A DNA stretch of 64,000 nt from Bacillota bacterium (GCA_023398815.1 JAEWRW010000049.1:1-64000); one strand, 5' to 3'. Counted from the first letter of the stretch, positions 8,737-18,317 are shown. Notes: generated by a model from the letters alone, not told the origin. A program made the numbers and translations.

Positions 8737-10053
8737 TTACGGCACCAGCCGGCTCATGTCCCGCGGGAAGAGCGCCGCCCAGCGCAGGTTGTCAAGGCCA
8801 AGGAGCTGCATTGTCAACCGCTCCAGCCCCAGGCCCAAGCCGCCGTGGGGCGGCGTGCCATATTTGTGGGTCATGAGGTAGCTTTCAAAGTCCGCCACAT
8901 TCATGTGGAAGCGCTCGAGCTTGGCCACCTGCTCGTCGTAATCGTGCACACGCTGCCCGCCGGAGGTAATCTCCAGCCCGCGAAACAGCAGATCAAAGCT
9001 CAATGTGCAGTTAGGGTCCTCCGGGTCGTCCATGGTGTAGAACGGGCGGCTGGACATGGGGTAGTGGGTCACGAACACGAACTCCGAGCCCTTTTCCTCC
9101 ACGGCCCAGCGGCAGATGAGCGCCTCTTCCTGCGGGTCGAGGTCGCTGTATGTCGTGATCTTGCGGCCATACTTCTGTGCCATCATCTCCTTGGCATCCA
9201 TGAAGCGGATGGAAGGGATGTCGCCAATGGCCGGCAGCTTCGCGCCCAGGATTCTCAGTTCCTCGGCGTATTCGTTGGCCAGCAGGTTCAGGGCGAAGTG
9301 CAGATAGCCGCACTCCATCTCCATGATGTCGGTGAAGCTCTCGATAAAGCCCATTTCAAAATCCATGCTAGTGTATTCGTTGAGGTGCCGGCTGGTGTTG
9401 TGCCGCTCGGCACGGAACACCGGGCCGATCTCATAGACGCGCTCAAACACCGGCACCATTGCCTGCTTGTAGAACTGCGGGCTCTGGGCCAGGTAGGCCT
9501 TGCGGTCAAAATAGGTGAGGGGGAACAGCGTGGAACCACCCTCGGCCCCGGCGGCCACGATCTTGGGCGAGTGAATCTCGGTGAAGCCCTGGCTCGTGAG
9601 GAACAGGGAGAACGCGCGGGAGAGTGCCTCCTGCACCTTAAAGATGGCGCGCACCCTGGGGTCGCGCAGGGCGGCTGGGCGGTACTCCATGGAGGTATCG
9701 ATGGACAGGTTGGTGCGGCGCTTGTTGAGGGGCACCGGCGATGCTTCCGCAAAGCGGCTCAGCACTTCCACCCCGGTCAGGCGGATCTCAAACCCATAGG
9801 CGGCGCGCTCGTCCAGGTGGACGGTGCCAGTCACCCGCACGGAGTAGCCCTCGCGCAAATTCTCCAGCAAATTCAGTTGTTCCTGCGAAAGAACGCACTG
9901 CAGCACATGGCGGCTGGTGCGCAGCATGACAAAGGCAAAGGAGCCCATGTCACGGATTTTATGCACCATACCATGGAGCCGCAATTCACCCTCGGTTGCG
10001 CGGATCTCCTCCAGCGTCCATGGCCCCTTGACCTTGCCGGTTACCGAACCCAT
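8737..10053 (-). CDS. aspS: Aspartyl-tRNA synthetase, short archaeal type (probably non-discriminating)
   Basis: A 438-aa class II synthetase. The N-terminal OB fold (about 1-110) binds the anticodon. GSTLFPLTYFDRKAYLAQSP, FRAERHNTSRHLNEYTSMD (motif 2) and GLGLGLERLTMQLLG (motif 3) form the catalytic core. It lacks the large GAD insertion of ordinary bacterial AspRS (about 590 aa) and looks archaeal. The start is the internal ATG preceded by GGTGGAGGT. In an operon with gatCAB, the expected role is charging both tRNA-Asp and tRNA-Asn, the latter then amidated by GatCAB. Non-discrimination is inferred from context, not from residues. Confidence 0.9.
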   Translation of the reverse strand: MGSVTGKVKGPWTLEEIRATEGELRLHGMVHKIRDMGSFAFVMLRTSRHVLQCVLSQEQLNLLENLREGYSVRVTGTVHLDERAAYGFEIRLTGVEVLSRFAEASPVPLNKRRTNLSIDTSMEYRPAALRDPRVRAIFKVQEALSRAFSLFLTSQGFTEIHSPKIVAAGAEGGSTLFPLTYFDRKAYLAQSPQFYKQAMVPVFERVYEIGPVFRAERHNTSRHLNEYTSMDFEMGFIESFTDIMEMECGYLHFALNLLANEYAEELRILGAKLPAIGDIPSIRFMDAKEMMAQKYGRKITTYSDLDPQEEALICRWAVEEKGSEFVFVTHYPMSSRPFYTMDDPEDPNCTLSFDLLFRGLEITSGGQRVHDYDEQVAKLERFHMNVADFESYLMTHKYGTPPHGGLGLGLERLTMQLLGLDNLRWAALFPRDMSRLVP

Positions 10054-10144
10054 ATTGTGACCTCCACCTATCGCTTCCATCTACATGATCTTGTATAGTG
10101 ATGCATCAATATGCACGAGGATTGCTCCTGTGGCAATTTTACCA

Positions 10145-10173
10145 ATTATACCCCAAAGGCATACACCCTGCAA
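10145..10173 (-). promoter_or_regulatory. Promoter of aspS-gatCAB
   Basis: On the minus strand: TTGCAG, exactly 17 nt, TATAAT. The expected start is about 85 nt before the aspS ATG. This leader is too short for a T-box, so the operon seems not to be tRNA-regulated by that route. Confidence 0.8.
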
Positions 10174-10436
10174 GACTGCGGGGTGGAACTTGCGCGCCAG
10201 ACGCGATTAAGAGGTTGGCAGGAGGAAAAAGCACCGCTGTCGCTGTATGGGAAAGCCGTTCTTCCTCCGTGCCTTTTCTTTTGGCAAAAACGTCATGGGC
10301 AGGCTTCCCTTGGCTGGCAAGCCGATTCGCGCTCCTTGCAAGGGAGCGTGGCTGGGCGCACGTTTGTTCCATGCATTTTTACTCAATAAGCAACGGTCGG
10401 CAGCAGGGTGCCTGCTGCCGACCGACGGTGCTTGTT
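10174..10436. other. Intergenic region between argH and the aspS promoter
   Basis: No gene is supported here. It holds a GC-rich hairpin just beyond argH (listed) and an imperfect hairpin with GGCAGGAGGA/TCCTCCGTGCC arms followed by TTTTCTTTT on the + strand around 10217-10281. The latter resembles a + strand terminator, but no + strand gene precedes it. Confidence 0.5.
10393..10423 (-). terminator. Probable terminator after argH
   Basis: A stem GGTCGGCAGCAGG/CCTGCTGCCGACC with a 3-nt loop lies 14 nt after the argH stop. The minus-strand exit is only moderately T-rich, so efficiency is uncertain. Confidence 0.55.
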
Positions 10437-11810
10437 TCAGTTTGGCAGCGTTGCCCGCAGCGCCGCGATGCGCTCCCGCACCCGCTCGGGTGCAGGGCCG
10501 CCGGGCACGGCGCGGCGCTCCACGCAGGCGGTCAAGCTCACGGCCTCATAAAAGTCCGGCCCGATGAGCGGGGAGTAGGCCCGCAGTTCGTCGAGCGACA
10601 GCTCTTCCAGGTTCCGCCCACTTTGCACGCAGGCCAGTACCATGTGGCCGATGATCTCATGCGCTTGCCTGAAGGGGATGCCACAGCGCACCAGGTAATC
10701 CGCCGCATCGGTGGCGTTGGTGAAGCCGGAGGCCGCCGACCGGGCCATCCGCTCGGGGTGGAAGGTGGTGCAGGCCAGCATGGCCGACAGGATCTCCAGA
10801 CAAGCAAAGACCGTGTCCCGCCCGTCAAAGAGCGCTTCCTTGTCCTCCTGCATGTCCTTGTTGTAGGCCAGCGGCAGGCCCTTCATCGTCGTCAGCAGGG
10901 CCATCAGGTCGCCATAGACCCGCCCGGTTTTGCCACGGATGAGCTCGGCCACGTCGGGGTTCTTCTTCTGCGGCATGATGGAACTGCCGGTGGAGAAGCT
11001 GTCGTCCAGTGTCAAGAACCGGTATTCGTCGCTGGCCCACAAGATCAGTTCCTCGCACAGGCGGCTCAGATGCATCATCGTGACCGATCCAGCGTACAGG
11101 AAATCGAGCACGAAGTCCCGGTCGGAGACGGCGTCCAGCGCGTTGCCGGTGATGGCCGTGAAGCCCAGCTCCCCGGCCACGAAACCCCGATCCAGCGGGT
11201 AGGTGGTGCCGGCCAGCGCCCCCGAGCCCAAAGGCATGGAGTCAGCGTGGGCACGGCACTCGGCAAAGCGCTGCCGGTCGCGTGCCAGCATCTCGCAGTA
11301 TGCCAGCAGGTGGAAGGCCAGCGTGATGGGCTGGGCCTTCTGCAGGTGTGTAAAGCCTGGCATCGTGGTGCCCACATGCTGCTCGGCCACGGTAAGGAGC
11401 ACACCCATGAGCCCATCGATGCGCGCCACCGCGCCGTCACAGCTCTCCATTACGAAGAGGTGGGCGTCCAGCGCCACCTGGTCATTGCGGCTGCGCCCGG
11501 TGTGCAGGCGCTTGCCGGCCTCGCCAATGCGCTCGGTCAGCAGCGTCTCCACATTCATGTGGATGTCCTCAGCCGCGGTGTCAAAGGCCACCTTACCGGC
11601 CTCCACATCGGCGAGGATCCCCTGCAACCCCGCCACGATGGTGTCGGCGTCTGCCTGGGGGATGATGCCCTGCCGGCCCAGCATGCGCGCGTGGGCAATG
11701 GAGCCCGTGATGTCCTGCCGCCACAGGCGTTGGTCAAAGGCGATGGACGAATGAAAATCGTCCACCGCCCGGTTGGTTTCGCCGGTGAACCGGCCGCCCC
11801 ACAGTTTCAT
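10437..11810 (-). CDS. argH: Argininosuccinate lyase
   Basis: A 457-aa enzyme splitting argininosuccinate into arginine and fumarate, the last step of arginine synthesis. MKLWGGRFTGETN at the start, TGRSRNDQVALD (fumarase/lyase superfamily), PGFTHLQKAQP and the catalytic serine loop GSSIMPQKKNPDVAELIRGK are all present. Length is standard. It begins 3 nt after argG and is co-transcribed with it. Confidence 0.97.
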   Translation of the reverse strand: MKLWGGRFTGETNRAVDDFHSSIAFDQRLWRQDITGSIAHARMLGRQGIIPQADADTIVAGLQGILADVEAGKVAFDTAAEDIHMNVETLLTERIGEAGKRLHTGRSRNDQVALDAHLFVMESCDGAVARIDGLMGVLLTVAEQHVGTTMPGFTHLQKAQPITLAFHLLAYCEMLARDRQRFAECRAHADSMPLGSGALAGTTYPLDRGFVAGELGFTAITGNALDAVSDRDFVLDFLYAGSVTMMHLSRLCEELILWASDEYRFLTLDDSFSTGSSIMPQKKNPDVAELIRGKTGRVYGDLMALLTTMKGLPLAYNKDMQEDKEALFDGRDTVFACLEILSAMLACTTFHPERMARSAASGFTNATDAADYLVRCGIPFRQAHEIIGHMVLACVQSGRNLEELSLDELRAYSPLIGPDFYEAVSLTACVERRAVPGGPAPERVRERIAALRATLPN

Positions 11811-11813
11811 GGC

Positions 11814-13025
<1,212 letters not shown>

Positions 13026-13050
13026 GTGGTTGCCTCCCATGCGTTCGATA

Positions 13051-13064
13051 TGCATAATTATACA
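13051..13064. promoter_or_regulatory. ArgR-like operator (ARG box)
   Basis: TGCATAATTATACA is a palindrome differing from the ARG-box consensus TGAATAWWWATTCA only at one symmetric position in each half. It covers the -10 hexamer of the argGH promoter, the right place for repression by arginine-bound ArgR/AhrC. No argR gene is in the window. Confidence 0.65.
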
Positions 13065-13085
13065 TCGATCGGTATGAAGTTGCAA
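13057..13085 (-). promoter_or_regulatory. Promoter of argGH
   Basis: On the minus strand: TTGCAA, 17 nt, TATAAT, about 30 nt before the argG start codon. Confidence 0.85.
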
Positions 13086-13145
13086 CACCCCGAATGGCAA
13101 AAATCCGGTGGCAACCATGGTTTTTCTGCACAAGGGCGAACGGTT

Positions 13146-13154
13146 TGGTATACT
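13146..13154 (+). promoter_or_regulatory. Extended -10 promoter of the GNAT pair
   Basis: TGGTATACT, an extended -10, ends 22 nt before the start codon. There is no good -35, which is tolerated in extended -10 promoters. Confidence 0.5.
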
Positions 13155-13176
13155 GGTGGCAAAGGGGGTGGAGTGT

Positions 13177-13626
13177 ATGGACATACGAATGGCAGCACGG
13201 GAGGACATGGACACGGTGGCGGCGCTGGCCTGCCGCCTGTGGCCACACCACACGCTGGAGGAGATACTGGAGGAGCATACCAAACTACTGGGGGACGGAC
13301 GCAATGCCTTCTTCCTGGCGTGGGAGGGTGGTGCGGCGGCAGGCTGGGCCCATGTCTTCCTGCGGCGCGATTATGTGGAGGGCACTGACTACAGCCCCGT
13401 CGGGTTCCTGGAGGCCATCTATGTGGAGCCGGAATACCGTCGGCAGGGCGTGGCACGGGCGCTGCTGTCCACCTGTGAGGACTGGGCGAGGGCACAGGGC
13501 TGCCGGGAGTTTGCCAGCGACTGCGAGCTGACCAACGAGCAAAGCCAACGCTTTCACCAGGGTGTGGGCTTTGCCGAGGCCAATCGAATCGTCTGCTTTG
13601 TTAAGCCATTGGGTGATAGACAATGA
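13177..13626 (+). CDS. GNAT-family N-acetyltransferase
   Basis: A 149-aa single-domain [31 protein letters not shown] is cut here as [14 protein letters not shown], the acetyl-CoA pyrophosphate loop, and [15 protein letters not shown] matches motif B. GFLEAIYV leads the beta-bulge strand. Start chosen at [10 protein letters not shown], preceded by GGGGGTGGAG. It resembles the aminoglycoside 6'-acetyltransferase-like group in layout, but the substrate is unknown. Its end overlaps the next GNAT gene by 4 nt. Confidence 0.82.
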   Translation: MDIRMAAREDMDTVAALACRLWPHHTLEEILEEHTKLLGDGRNAFFLAWEGGAAAGWAHVFLRRDYVEGTDYSPVGFLEAIYVEPEYRRQGVARALLSTCEDWARAQGCREFASDCELTNEQSQRFHQGVGFAEANRIVCFVKPLGDRQ

Positions 13627-14498
13627 GCGACGCACTGACCTACGTCACCGCTTACGGGCAGGACGATGGCCTGCGAGCGTCCCTCAACGCCCTGGTGGGG
13701 GAGGCCTTTGGCATTGACTTTGAGCCTTGGTATCAACAGGGCCATTGGGACGACCACTACACACCTCATTCGCTGGTGGCGGACGGCCGGGTCGTGGCCA
13801 ACGTCAGCACCACCACCATGATGCTGCTGTGGCAGGGTGTGCCCCGCCGCGCCGTGCAGCTCGGTACAGTTGTCACCGCGCCGGTGTATTGTGGCCGGGG
13901 GTTGGCAGCAGATCTCATGGCGCGGGTGTTGGCCCGCTGCCGCGCGGAGTGTGATTTCCTGTTCCTCTTCGCCCACGAGGGCGTGACGAGCTTCTATCCC
14001 CGCTTTGGCTTTGAGCCATTGGGGGAGAGCCGCTTTGTTGCGACCGTGCAGCCCAGAAACACACGACTTGGGCTGCGGCAGCTGAATCTGGATAACGAGG
14101 ACGATATGCGCTTGACCGACCGCCTGGTGCGTGCGCGGCATCCGGTGTCCCAAACACTCAGCGCCATCGGCAACGACGGCTTGTTGTGGTTTCACTTGCT
14201 CAACAGCTTCTCCCATACACTTTGGTACGCACCGGAGGAGGACTGCCTGTTGGTGTGCGAGTGTCAGGGAGACACCCTGTTGCTGCATGACGTGCTCTGC
14301 CCCCACGGCGTGGATTTGCCGCGCCTGTTGCCGTCCATTCTGCCGGAGGGAGTCACGCGAGTGGAGTTTGGCTTCACCCCGGATTGGCCTGTGGATAGCA
14401 TGGAGATAGAACCTTTAGCCGACAATGGTACTCTATTTCTGTTGCCGGTGACTGCGATGGACCGGCCCTTCCGCTTCCCGGCGACGGCTCAGTCCTGA
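13623..14498 (+). CDS. GNAT-family N-acetyltransferase, two-domain form
   Basis: A 291-aa protein with an N-terminal GNAT domain (about 1-150): VVTAPVYCGRGLAADLMARV is the CoA loop and FYPRFGFEPLG the usual C-terminal strand. The second half (about 150-290) looks like an accessory domain such as those of Eis-type acetyltransferases, but I cannot assign it firmly. ATGA overlap with the upstream GNAT implies coupled translation. Substrate unknown. Confidence 0.75.
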   Translation: MSDALTYVTAYGQDDGLRASLNALVGEAFGIDFEPWYQQGHWDDHYTPHSLVADGRVVANVSTTTMMLLWQGVPRRAVQLGTVVTAPVYCGRGLAADLMARVLARCRAECDFLFLFAHEGVTSFYPRFGFEPLGESRFVATVQPRNTRLGLRQLNLDNEDDMRLTDRLVRARHPVSQTLSAIGNDGLLWFHLLNSFSHTLWYAPEEDCLLVCECQGDTLLLHDVLCPHGVDLPRLLPSILPEGVTRVEFGFTPDWPVDSMEIEPLADNGTLFLLPVTAMDRPFRFPATAQS

Positions 14499-14519
14499 CC
14501 GTCTGAACAACTCGTCGCT

Positions 14520-14568
14520 CTCCCGAATACTTATATTACGGGCTCGATTGCCACACTTGATTCGGGAG
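14520..14568 (+). promoter_or_regulatory. Inverted repeat able to hide the ribosome binding site of the LysM gene
   Basis: CTCCCGAAT at 14520-14528 is perfectly complementary to ATTCGGGAG at 14560-14568, which contains most of the Shine-Dalgarno GGGAGG. Pairing would close over the site 8 nt before the ATG. Whether this is regulatory or incidental is not known. Confidence 0.4.
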
Positions 14569-14576
14569 GATTTGAT

Positions 14577-16727
14577 ATGGTACCCAACGATCCGTATCAG
14601 AATACTGCGCCAGGCGCCAATCCCTGCCTGGAGAACGCATACAGAAATCTGTCCATGCCCGCGCAGATGGACGGGGAAGTCAGGGCGGAGAGAACCTGTC
14701 CGCCCGGTTCTGTCACCTATGTCGTCAACGAAGGGGATACCCTTTACAGCATTGCCCGGCTCTACGGCACAACGGTGTCCGCCATTTTGGCGGCCAACCC
14801 CGGCATCGGGGACATCATTTACATCGGTCAAACCCTCTGCATCCCCGCCGGCGGTGGGTGCAACGGCACGATCTATGTCATTCAGGCCGGCGACACCTTC
14901 TACAGCATTGCTCGGCGGTACGGCATCGCGGTCAACGATCTCATTGCCGCCAACCCGACGCTGAACCCCAACAACCTGCAGGTCGGCATGCGCATTTGCA
15001 TCCCCGCCGGCCAGCGCAGCTGCCCCGCCGGCACCATGGCCTATGTGGTGGTGGCCGGCGACACCTTCTGGAGCATTGCCCGTCGCTATGGTGTGACGGT
15101 GGAGGCGCTGATGGCGGCCAACCCGTCGGTGCCGGCCAACAACCTGCGGATTGGCATGACGCTCTGCATCCCCATGGCGACCGCCGCTGCCAACGCCAAC
15201 GCTGGTGCCAGCGCCGATGTCGCACTCACTTGCCCGGCGGGCATGACAGCCCACACGGTGGTGGCTGGCGACACATTCTGGAGCCTGGCGCAGCGCTATG
15301 GCACGACGGTCGCCGCCATACAGGCGGCCAACCCCGGCGTGAACCCCAACACCCTGCGCATCGGCAGCACGTTGTGCATCCCGACCGGTTCCACCACAAC
15401 CTGCCCGGCGGGCACGGTCGCCCATGTGGTGGTGGCTGGCGATACGTTCTGGAGCCTGGCCCAGCGATATGGCACCACGGTCGCGGCCATACAGGCGGCG
15501 AACCCCGGCGTGAACCCCAACACCCTGCGCATTGGCAGCACGCTGTGCATCCCGCAGGGCACTCCCACAACCTGCCCAGCTGGCACGATGGCCCATGTCG
15601 TGGTGGCCGGTGACACATTCTGGAGCCTGGCCCAGAAGCACGGCACGACGGTGGCGGCCATTCAGGCGGCCAACCCGGGCGTAAACCCCAACAACCTGCA
15701 GATCGGCAGCACGCTGTGCATTCCGCATGGGATGCCCATGCCCACAACCTGCCCGGCGGGCACAATGCCCCACACGGTGGTGGCCGGTGACACATTCTGG
15801 AGCCTGGCCCAGAAGCACGGCACGACGGTCGCAGCCATTCAGGCGGCAAACCCCGGCGTGAACCCCAACAACCTGCAGATCGGCAGCACGCTGTGCATCC
15901 CGATGGCGATGCCCACAACCTGCCCGGCGGGCACGATGCCCCACACGGTGGTGGCCGGCGACACATTCTGGAGCCTGGCCCAGAAGCACGGCACGACGGT
16001 GGCGGCCATTCAGGCGGCGAACCCGGGCGTGAACCCCAACAACCTGCAGATCGGCAGCACGCTGTGCATCCCGATGGTGACACCCCCGCCCCGCCAGTGC
16101 CCCAGCGGCACCTTTGCCTACACGGTCGTGGCTGGCGACACGCTCTATTCCATCGCGCGGCGCTACGGCACCACGGTGGATGACCTGATGGCCGCCAACC
16201 CCGGCATTGACCCCAATAACCTGCGCATTGGCTCCACGCTCTGTGTGCCGATGGCGGTGACACCCCAGCCCTGCCCGACGGGCTCCATGTCCTACACGGT
16301 GATGATGGGTGACACACTCACCTCCATCGCTGATCGGTTCAGCGTCTCGGTCTTTGCCCTTACCCTGGCCAACCCCGGCTTCAATGCCGCCAACATCACC
16401 CCCGGAACGCGGCTGTGCATTGCCCCGCAAAGCTGCACGCCGCCCTGCCCGGAGGGGGAGCGGTATAAGATCGGCGCGGGGGAGGATATGGCGTCGGTGG
16501 CCAAGAAGTTCGGCACGACGACCGATGAACTGCTGCGCCTCAATCCCTTTGTCCCGCCGTGCTACTTTGTGCCCGGCAACGTCATCTGCGTGCCGCGCCG
16601 CGCCGGCGAGGAAACCGGCAAGGGCGGCAACAAAGGTGGCAACCAGAGCGGCGGCAACACCGGTGGAAACACCGGGGGAGACACCAGCGACAAGCGCCCG
16701 CCAAACAAGGGCAAGCGGTTCCGTTAA
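14577..16727 (+). CDS. LysM-repeat protein with 11 LysM domains
   Basis: A 716-aa protein made almost wholly of LysM modules, which bind N-acetylglucosamine polymers such as peptidoglycan. Eleven modules of the form GDTxWSLAxxxGTTVxxIxAANPG..NLxIGxTLCIP run from about residue 45 to 680, spaced about 55-60 residues. Most begin CPAG and end LCIP, so each carries two cysteines that could form disulfides. No signal peptide, membrane segment or enzymatic domain is seen. The last 35 residues are Gly/Asn/Lys-rich. In spore formers such proteins are often spore-envelope components; that role is inferred. Modules 4-8 are near-identical (see the repeat entry). Confidence 0.9.
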   Translation: MVPNDPYQNTAPGANPCLENAYRNLSMPAQMDGEVRAERTCPPGSVTYVVNEGDTLYSIARLYGTTVSAILAANPGIGDIIYIGQTLCIPAGGGCNGTIYVIQAGDTFYSIARRYGIAVNDLIAANPTLNPNNLQVGMRICIPAGQRSCPAGTMAYVVVAGDTFWSIARRYGVTVEALMAANPSVPANNLRIGMTLCIPMATAAANANAGASADVALTCPAGMTAHTVVAGDTFWSLAQRYGTTVAAIQAANPGVNPNTLRIGSTLCIPTGSTTTCPAGTVAHVVVAGDTFWSLAQRYGTTVAAIQAANPGVNPNTLRIGSTLCIPQGTPTTCPAGTMAHVVVAGDTFWSLAQKHGTTVAAIQAANPGVNPNNLQIGSTLCIPHGMPMPTTCPAGTMPHTVVAGDTFWSLAQKHGTTVAAIQAANPGVNPNNLQIGSTLCIPMAMPTTCPAGTMPHTVVAGDTFWSLAQKHGTTVAAIQAANPGVNPNNLQIGSTLCIPMVTPPPRQCPSGTFAYTVVAGDTLYSIARRYGTTVDDLMAANPGIDPNNLRIGSTLCVPMAVTPQPCPTGSMSYTVMMGDTLTSIADRFSVSVFALTLANPGFNAANITPGTRLCIAPQSCTPPCPEGERYKIGAGEDMASVAKKFGTTTDELLRLNPFVPPCYFVPGNVICVPRRAGEETGKGGNKGGNQSGGNTGGNTGGDTSDKRPPNKGKRFR
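15231..16097 (+). repeat. Five tandem near-identical LysM-coding units
   Basis: Units begin at 15231, 15402, 15573, 15750 and 15921, with lengths of 171 or 177 nt. Each encodes one LysM module plus a short variable Thr/Met/Pro linker. DNA identity is far higher than in the flanking modules, implying recent duplication or gene conversion. Copy number could vary between strains. Confidence 0.9.
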
Positions 16728-16745
16728 ATCCACGTTGCAAAAGCA

Positions 16746-16779
16746 CGGAGGCATCTCACAGGAGAGATGCCTCCGTTTC
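16746..16779 (+). terminator. Intrinsic terminator after the LysM gene
   Basis: A 12-bp stem CGGAGGCATCTC/GAGATGCCTCCG with a 6-nt loop is followed by TTTCC, 18 nt after the stop codon. Confidence 0.85.
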
Positions 16780-16812
16780 CTTGTGTACCGGCTCCTTAGT
16801 GACATTGGTACT

Positions 16813-17349
16813 CTATACGTTCGTGTCGATCCAATACCGCTTGGTGCGGCGCAGATTGCCATCCAGCCAGTGCTCGACGGTATTCTCATAAACGCCGCCG
16901 TTTTTCTCCATCACCCGGGCGGAGCCAATGTTGCCCTCATCGCAGGTTACCAGTGCGCGCTCGATGCCGAGCTTGTGCGCCTCTCGCAGCAGCAAGCGCA
17001 GCTGCAGCGTGCCATACCCCTGCCCCCAGCGGCTGGGGCGGATGGCATAGCCGATGTGCCCGCCAAAGGTCTGAAGCGACGGGGTCAGCCGGTGGCGGAT
17101 GTTGCCCGTGCCCACGAACGCGCCGTCCTCCACGAGCCAGAACGTGCTGGCGGGGACGAATCCCTCTGGCAGGTCGATGCCAAGGCGGTCCTTTTCCAGC
17201 CTCGCCACCAGGGTGTGCCGCCACTGCTCAAAGCGGTCGGGGTCGTGCAGACTCTTCAACGTGACATCGCTATCGCGGAACTCCCGGCAGGCAGTGAGGT
17301 AGCTTGGCAGGTATTCCTCACGAGGGTAGACCAATTGTACGTCGCTCAT
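16813..17349 (-). CDS. GNAT-family N-acetyltransferase
   Basis: A 178-aa acetyltransferase. IGYAIRPSRWGQGYGTLQLRLLL is the CoA-binding motif and CDEGNIGSARVMEKNGGVYEN the conserved C-terminal part. Start MSDVQLVYP overlaps the upstream methyltransferase stop (ATGA). It is the second gene of an operon controlled by a leader-peptide attenuator, so it may modify a ribosome-targeting compound or a small molecule. The substrate is not identifiable. Confidence 0.82.
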   Translation of the reverse strand: MSDVQLVYPREEYLPSYLTACREFRDSDVTLKSLHDPDRFEQWRHTLVARLEKDRLGIDLPEGFVPASTFWLVEDGAFVGTGNIRHRLTPSLQTFGGHIGYAIRPSRWGQGYGTLQLRLLLREAHKLGIERALVTCDEGNIGSARVMEKNGGVYENTVEHWLDGNLRRTKRYWIDTNV

Positions 17350-18149
17350 TGCAGTTTCCTCCCTACATACAGAATGTGTTCGGACATGCTCAAGAGATCT
17401 TGCCGCTCGCACACCTCGGCGGCCACGTCCAGCCAAGCGTCCCGCACCTCCGGTGGCTGGGCGGCAAGCTCCAGGTCGCGCAGGGCGAGGAAGCTCTCAC
17501 AGCCCACCAGGTGCAGCTTCTCCAGCGGGAAGGGCGCGAAGAACGGCAGCACATCCGCCGGGCGGATGAAGAAACTCTGAGTGAACGAATGCCCGGTGTA
17601 CGGTAGATCCTGCACCAGAAGATCGAGGAACTTGCGCTGATCGGGCTGCAACACCAGGGTGGGGTAGCGGGAGTAGAGATCCCACGTGGCGGCGTTGGAT
17701 GAGATGAACGCGGCAAACAGCGTGCCGCCGGGCCGCAGCAGGTTGAGGCAGGCCCGCACCGCCTGCCGCCGATCCTCCTCTTGGGTCAGGTGGTAGAGGG
17801 GGCCCATCAGCAGCACATGGTCGAAGCTCTCACCCTCCAACTCCGCAGGGTTGCGAGCGTCGGCACACAGGGTGCGCAGGGGTAGGGCGGCTTCTTCGGC
17901 CTTCCCCGCGGCGAAGGCCACATTGCCCGGCGACAAGTCTGCCAGTGTGACGTCGCAGCCCTGCCCGGCCAGGTGGAGCGAGTAGCGCCCCGGCCCGCCG
18001 CCCATGTCCAGCACCCGGTCACCGGGGCGGATGTGCTGCGCCAGCACCCGCCGGGTGATGCCAAACTCGGCGATGTGCCGCTCCAACCGGTTCCATTCGT
18101 CCTGCACGTTGTCGTCGTAGTACTGTCGAACGATGTCCACGTTGTCCAT
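17346..18149 (-). CDS. Class I SAM-dependent methyltransferase
   Basis: A 267-aa methyltransferase. VLDMGGGPGRYSLHLAGQG near residue 50 is the SAM-binding motif I, DLSPGN is motif II, and SFDHVLLMGPLYHL is the motif III/IV region. Start taken at MDNVDIVRQYY because GAGGAGG lies just upstream. The gene lies immediately behind an intrinsic terminator and a 31-codon leader ORF, and is coupled to a GNAT gene. The fold does not reveal the substrate; the attenuator hints at an antibiotic-related role. Confidence 0.82.
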   Translation of the reverse strand: MDNVDIVRQYYDDNVQDEWNRLERHIAEFGITRRVLAQHIRPGDRVLDMGGGPGRYSLHLAGQGCDVTLADLSPGNVAFAAGKAEEAALPLRTLCADARNPAELEGESFDHVLLMGPLYHLTQEEDRRQAVRACLNLLRPGGTLFAAFISSNAATWDLYSRYPTLVLQPDQRKFLDLLVQDLPYTGHSFTQSFFIRPADVLPFFAPFPLEKLHLVGCESFLALRDLELAAQPPEVRDAWLDVAAEVCERQDLLSMSEHILYVGRKLQ

Positions 18150-18164
18150 TCTCTCCTCCTCAAA

Positions 18165-18198
18165 CAAAAACGGATGGAAGCTTGGTTGCTTCCATCCG
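18165..18198 (-). terminator. Attenuator terminator in front of the methyltransferase operon
   Basis: On the minus strand the stem CGGATGGAAGC/GCTTCCATCCG with a 6-nt loop is followed by TTTTTGTTT. The U-run ends only a few bases before the GAGGAGG of the methyltransferase. As it sits between promoter and gene, it must be bypassed for expression. Leader segments at 18288-18294 and 18243-18251 are complementary to the 5' arm and could form antiterminators. Confidence 0.85.
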
Positions 18199-18221
18199 CC
18201 GAATGCGCCTTGCGCCTGCCG

Positions 18222-18317
18222 CTAGGATTGCCGGGCAATGGGGGAGGAAGCCTGGGAACCACTCGGGTCACCGGTCGCGGCGTCAGTATGGAAGGGCTTA
18301 CGAACCTGGGCCGCCAT
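18222..18317 (-). CDS. Leader peptide ORF of the methyltransferase attenuator
   Basis: A 31-codon ORF (ATG to TAG) starts about 27 nt after the predicted transcription start and is preceded by GAGGAA at good spacing. The peptide begins MAAQVRKPFH and ends SSPIARQS; it has no homology I recognise. Codons 7-10 and 23-25 contain the sequences complementary to the terminator's 5' arm. Ribosome position on this ORF could therefore choose between terminator and antiterminator, as in antibiotic-inducible attenuators. Confidence 0.6.
   Translation of the reverse strand: MAAQVRKPFHTDAATGDPSGSQASSPIARQS

Noticed and set aside
10178..10198. T-box-like string GGGTGGAAC on the + strand upstream of aspS
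   Set aside because: It is on the strand opposite to aspS, the rest of the T-box consensus does not follow, and no + strand gene lies downstream. The aspS leader from its promoter is only about 85 nt.
15231..16097. Regular tandem DNA repeats that might suggest a CRISPR array or satellite
   Set aside because: Units of 171-177 nt stay in frame and each encodes one LysM module. There are no short repeats with unique spacers.
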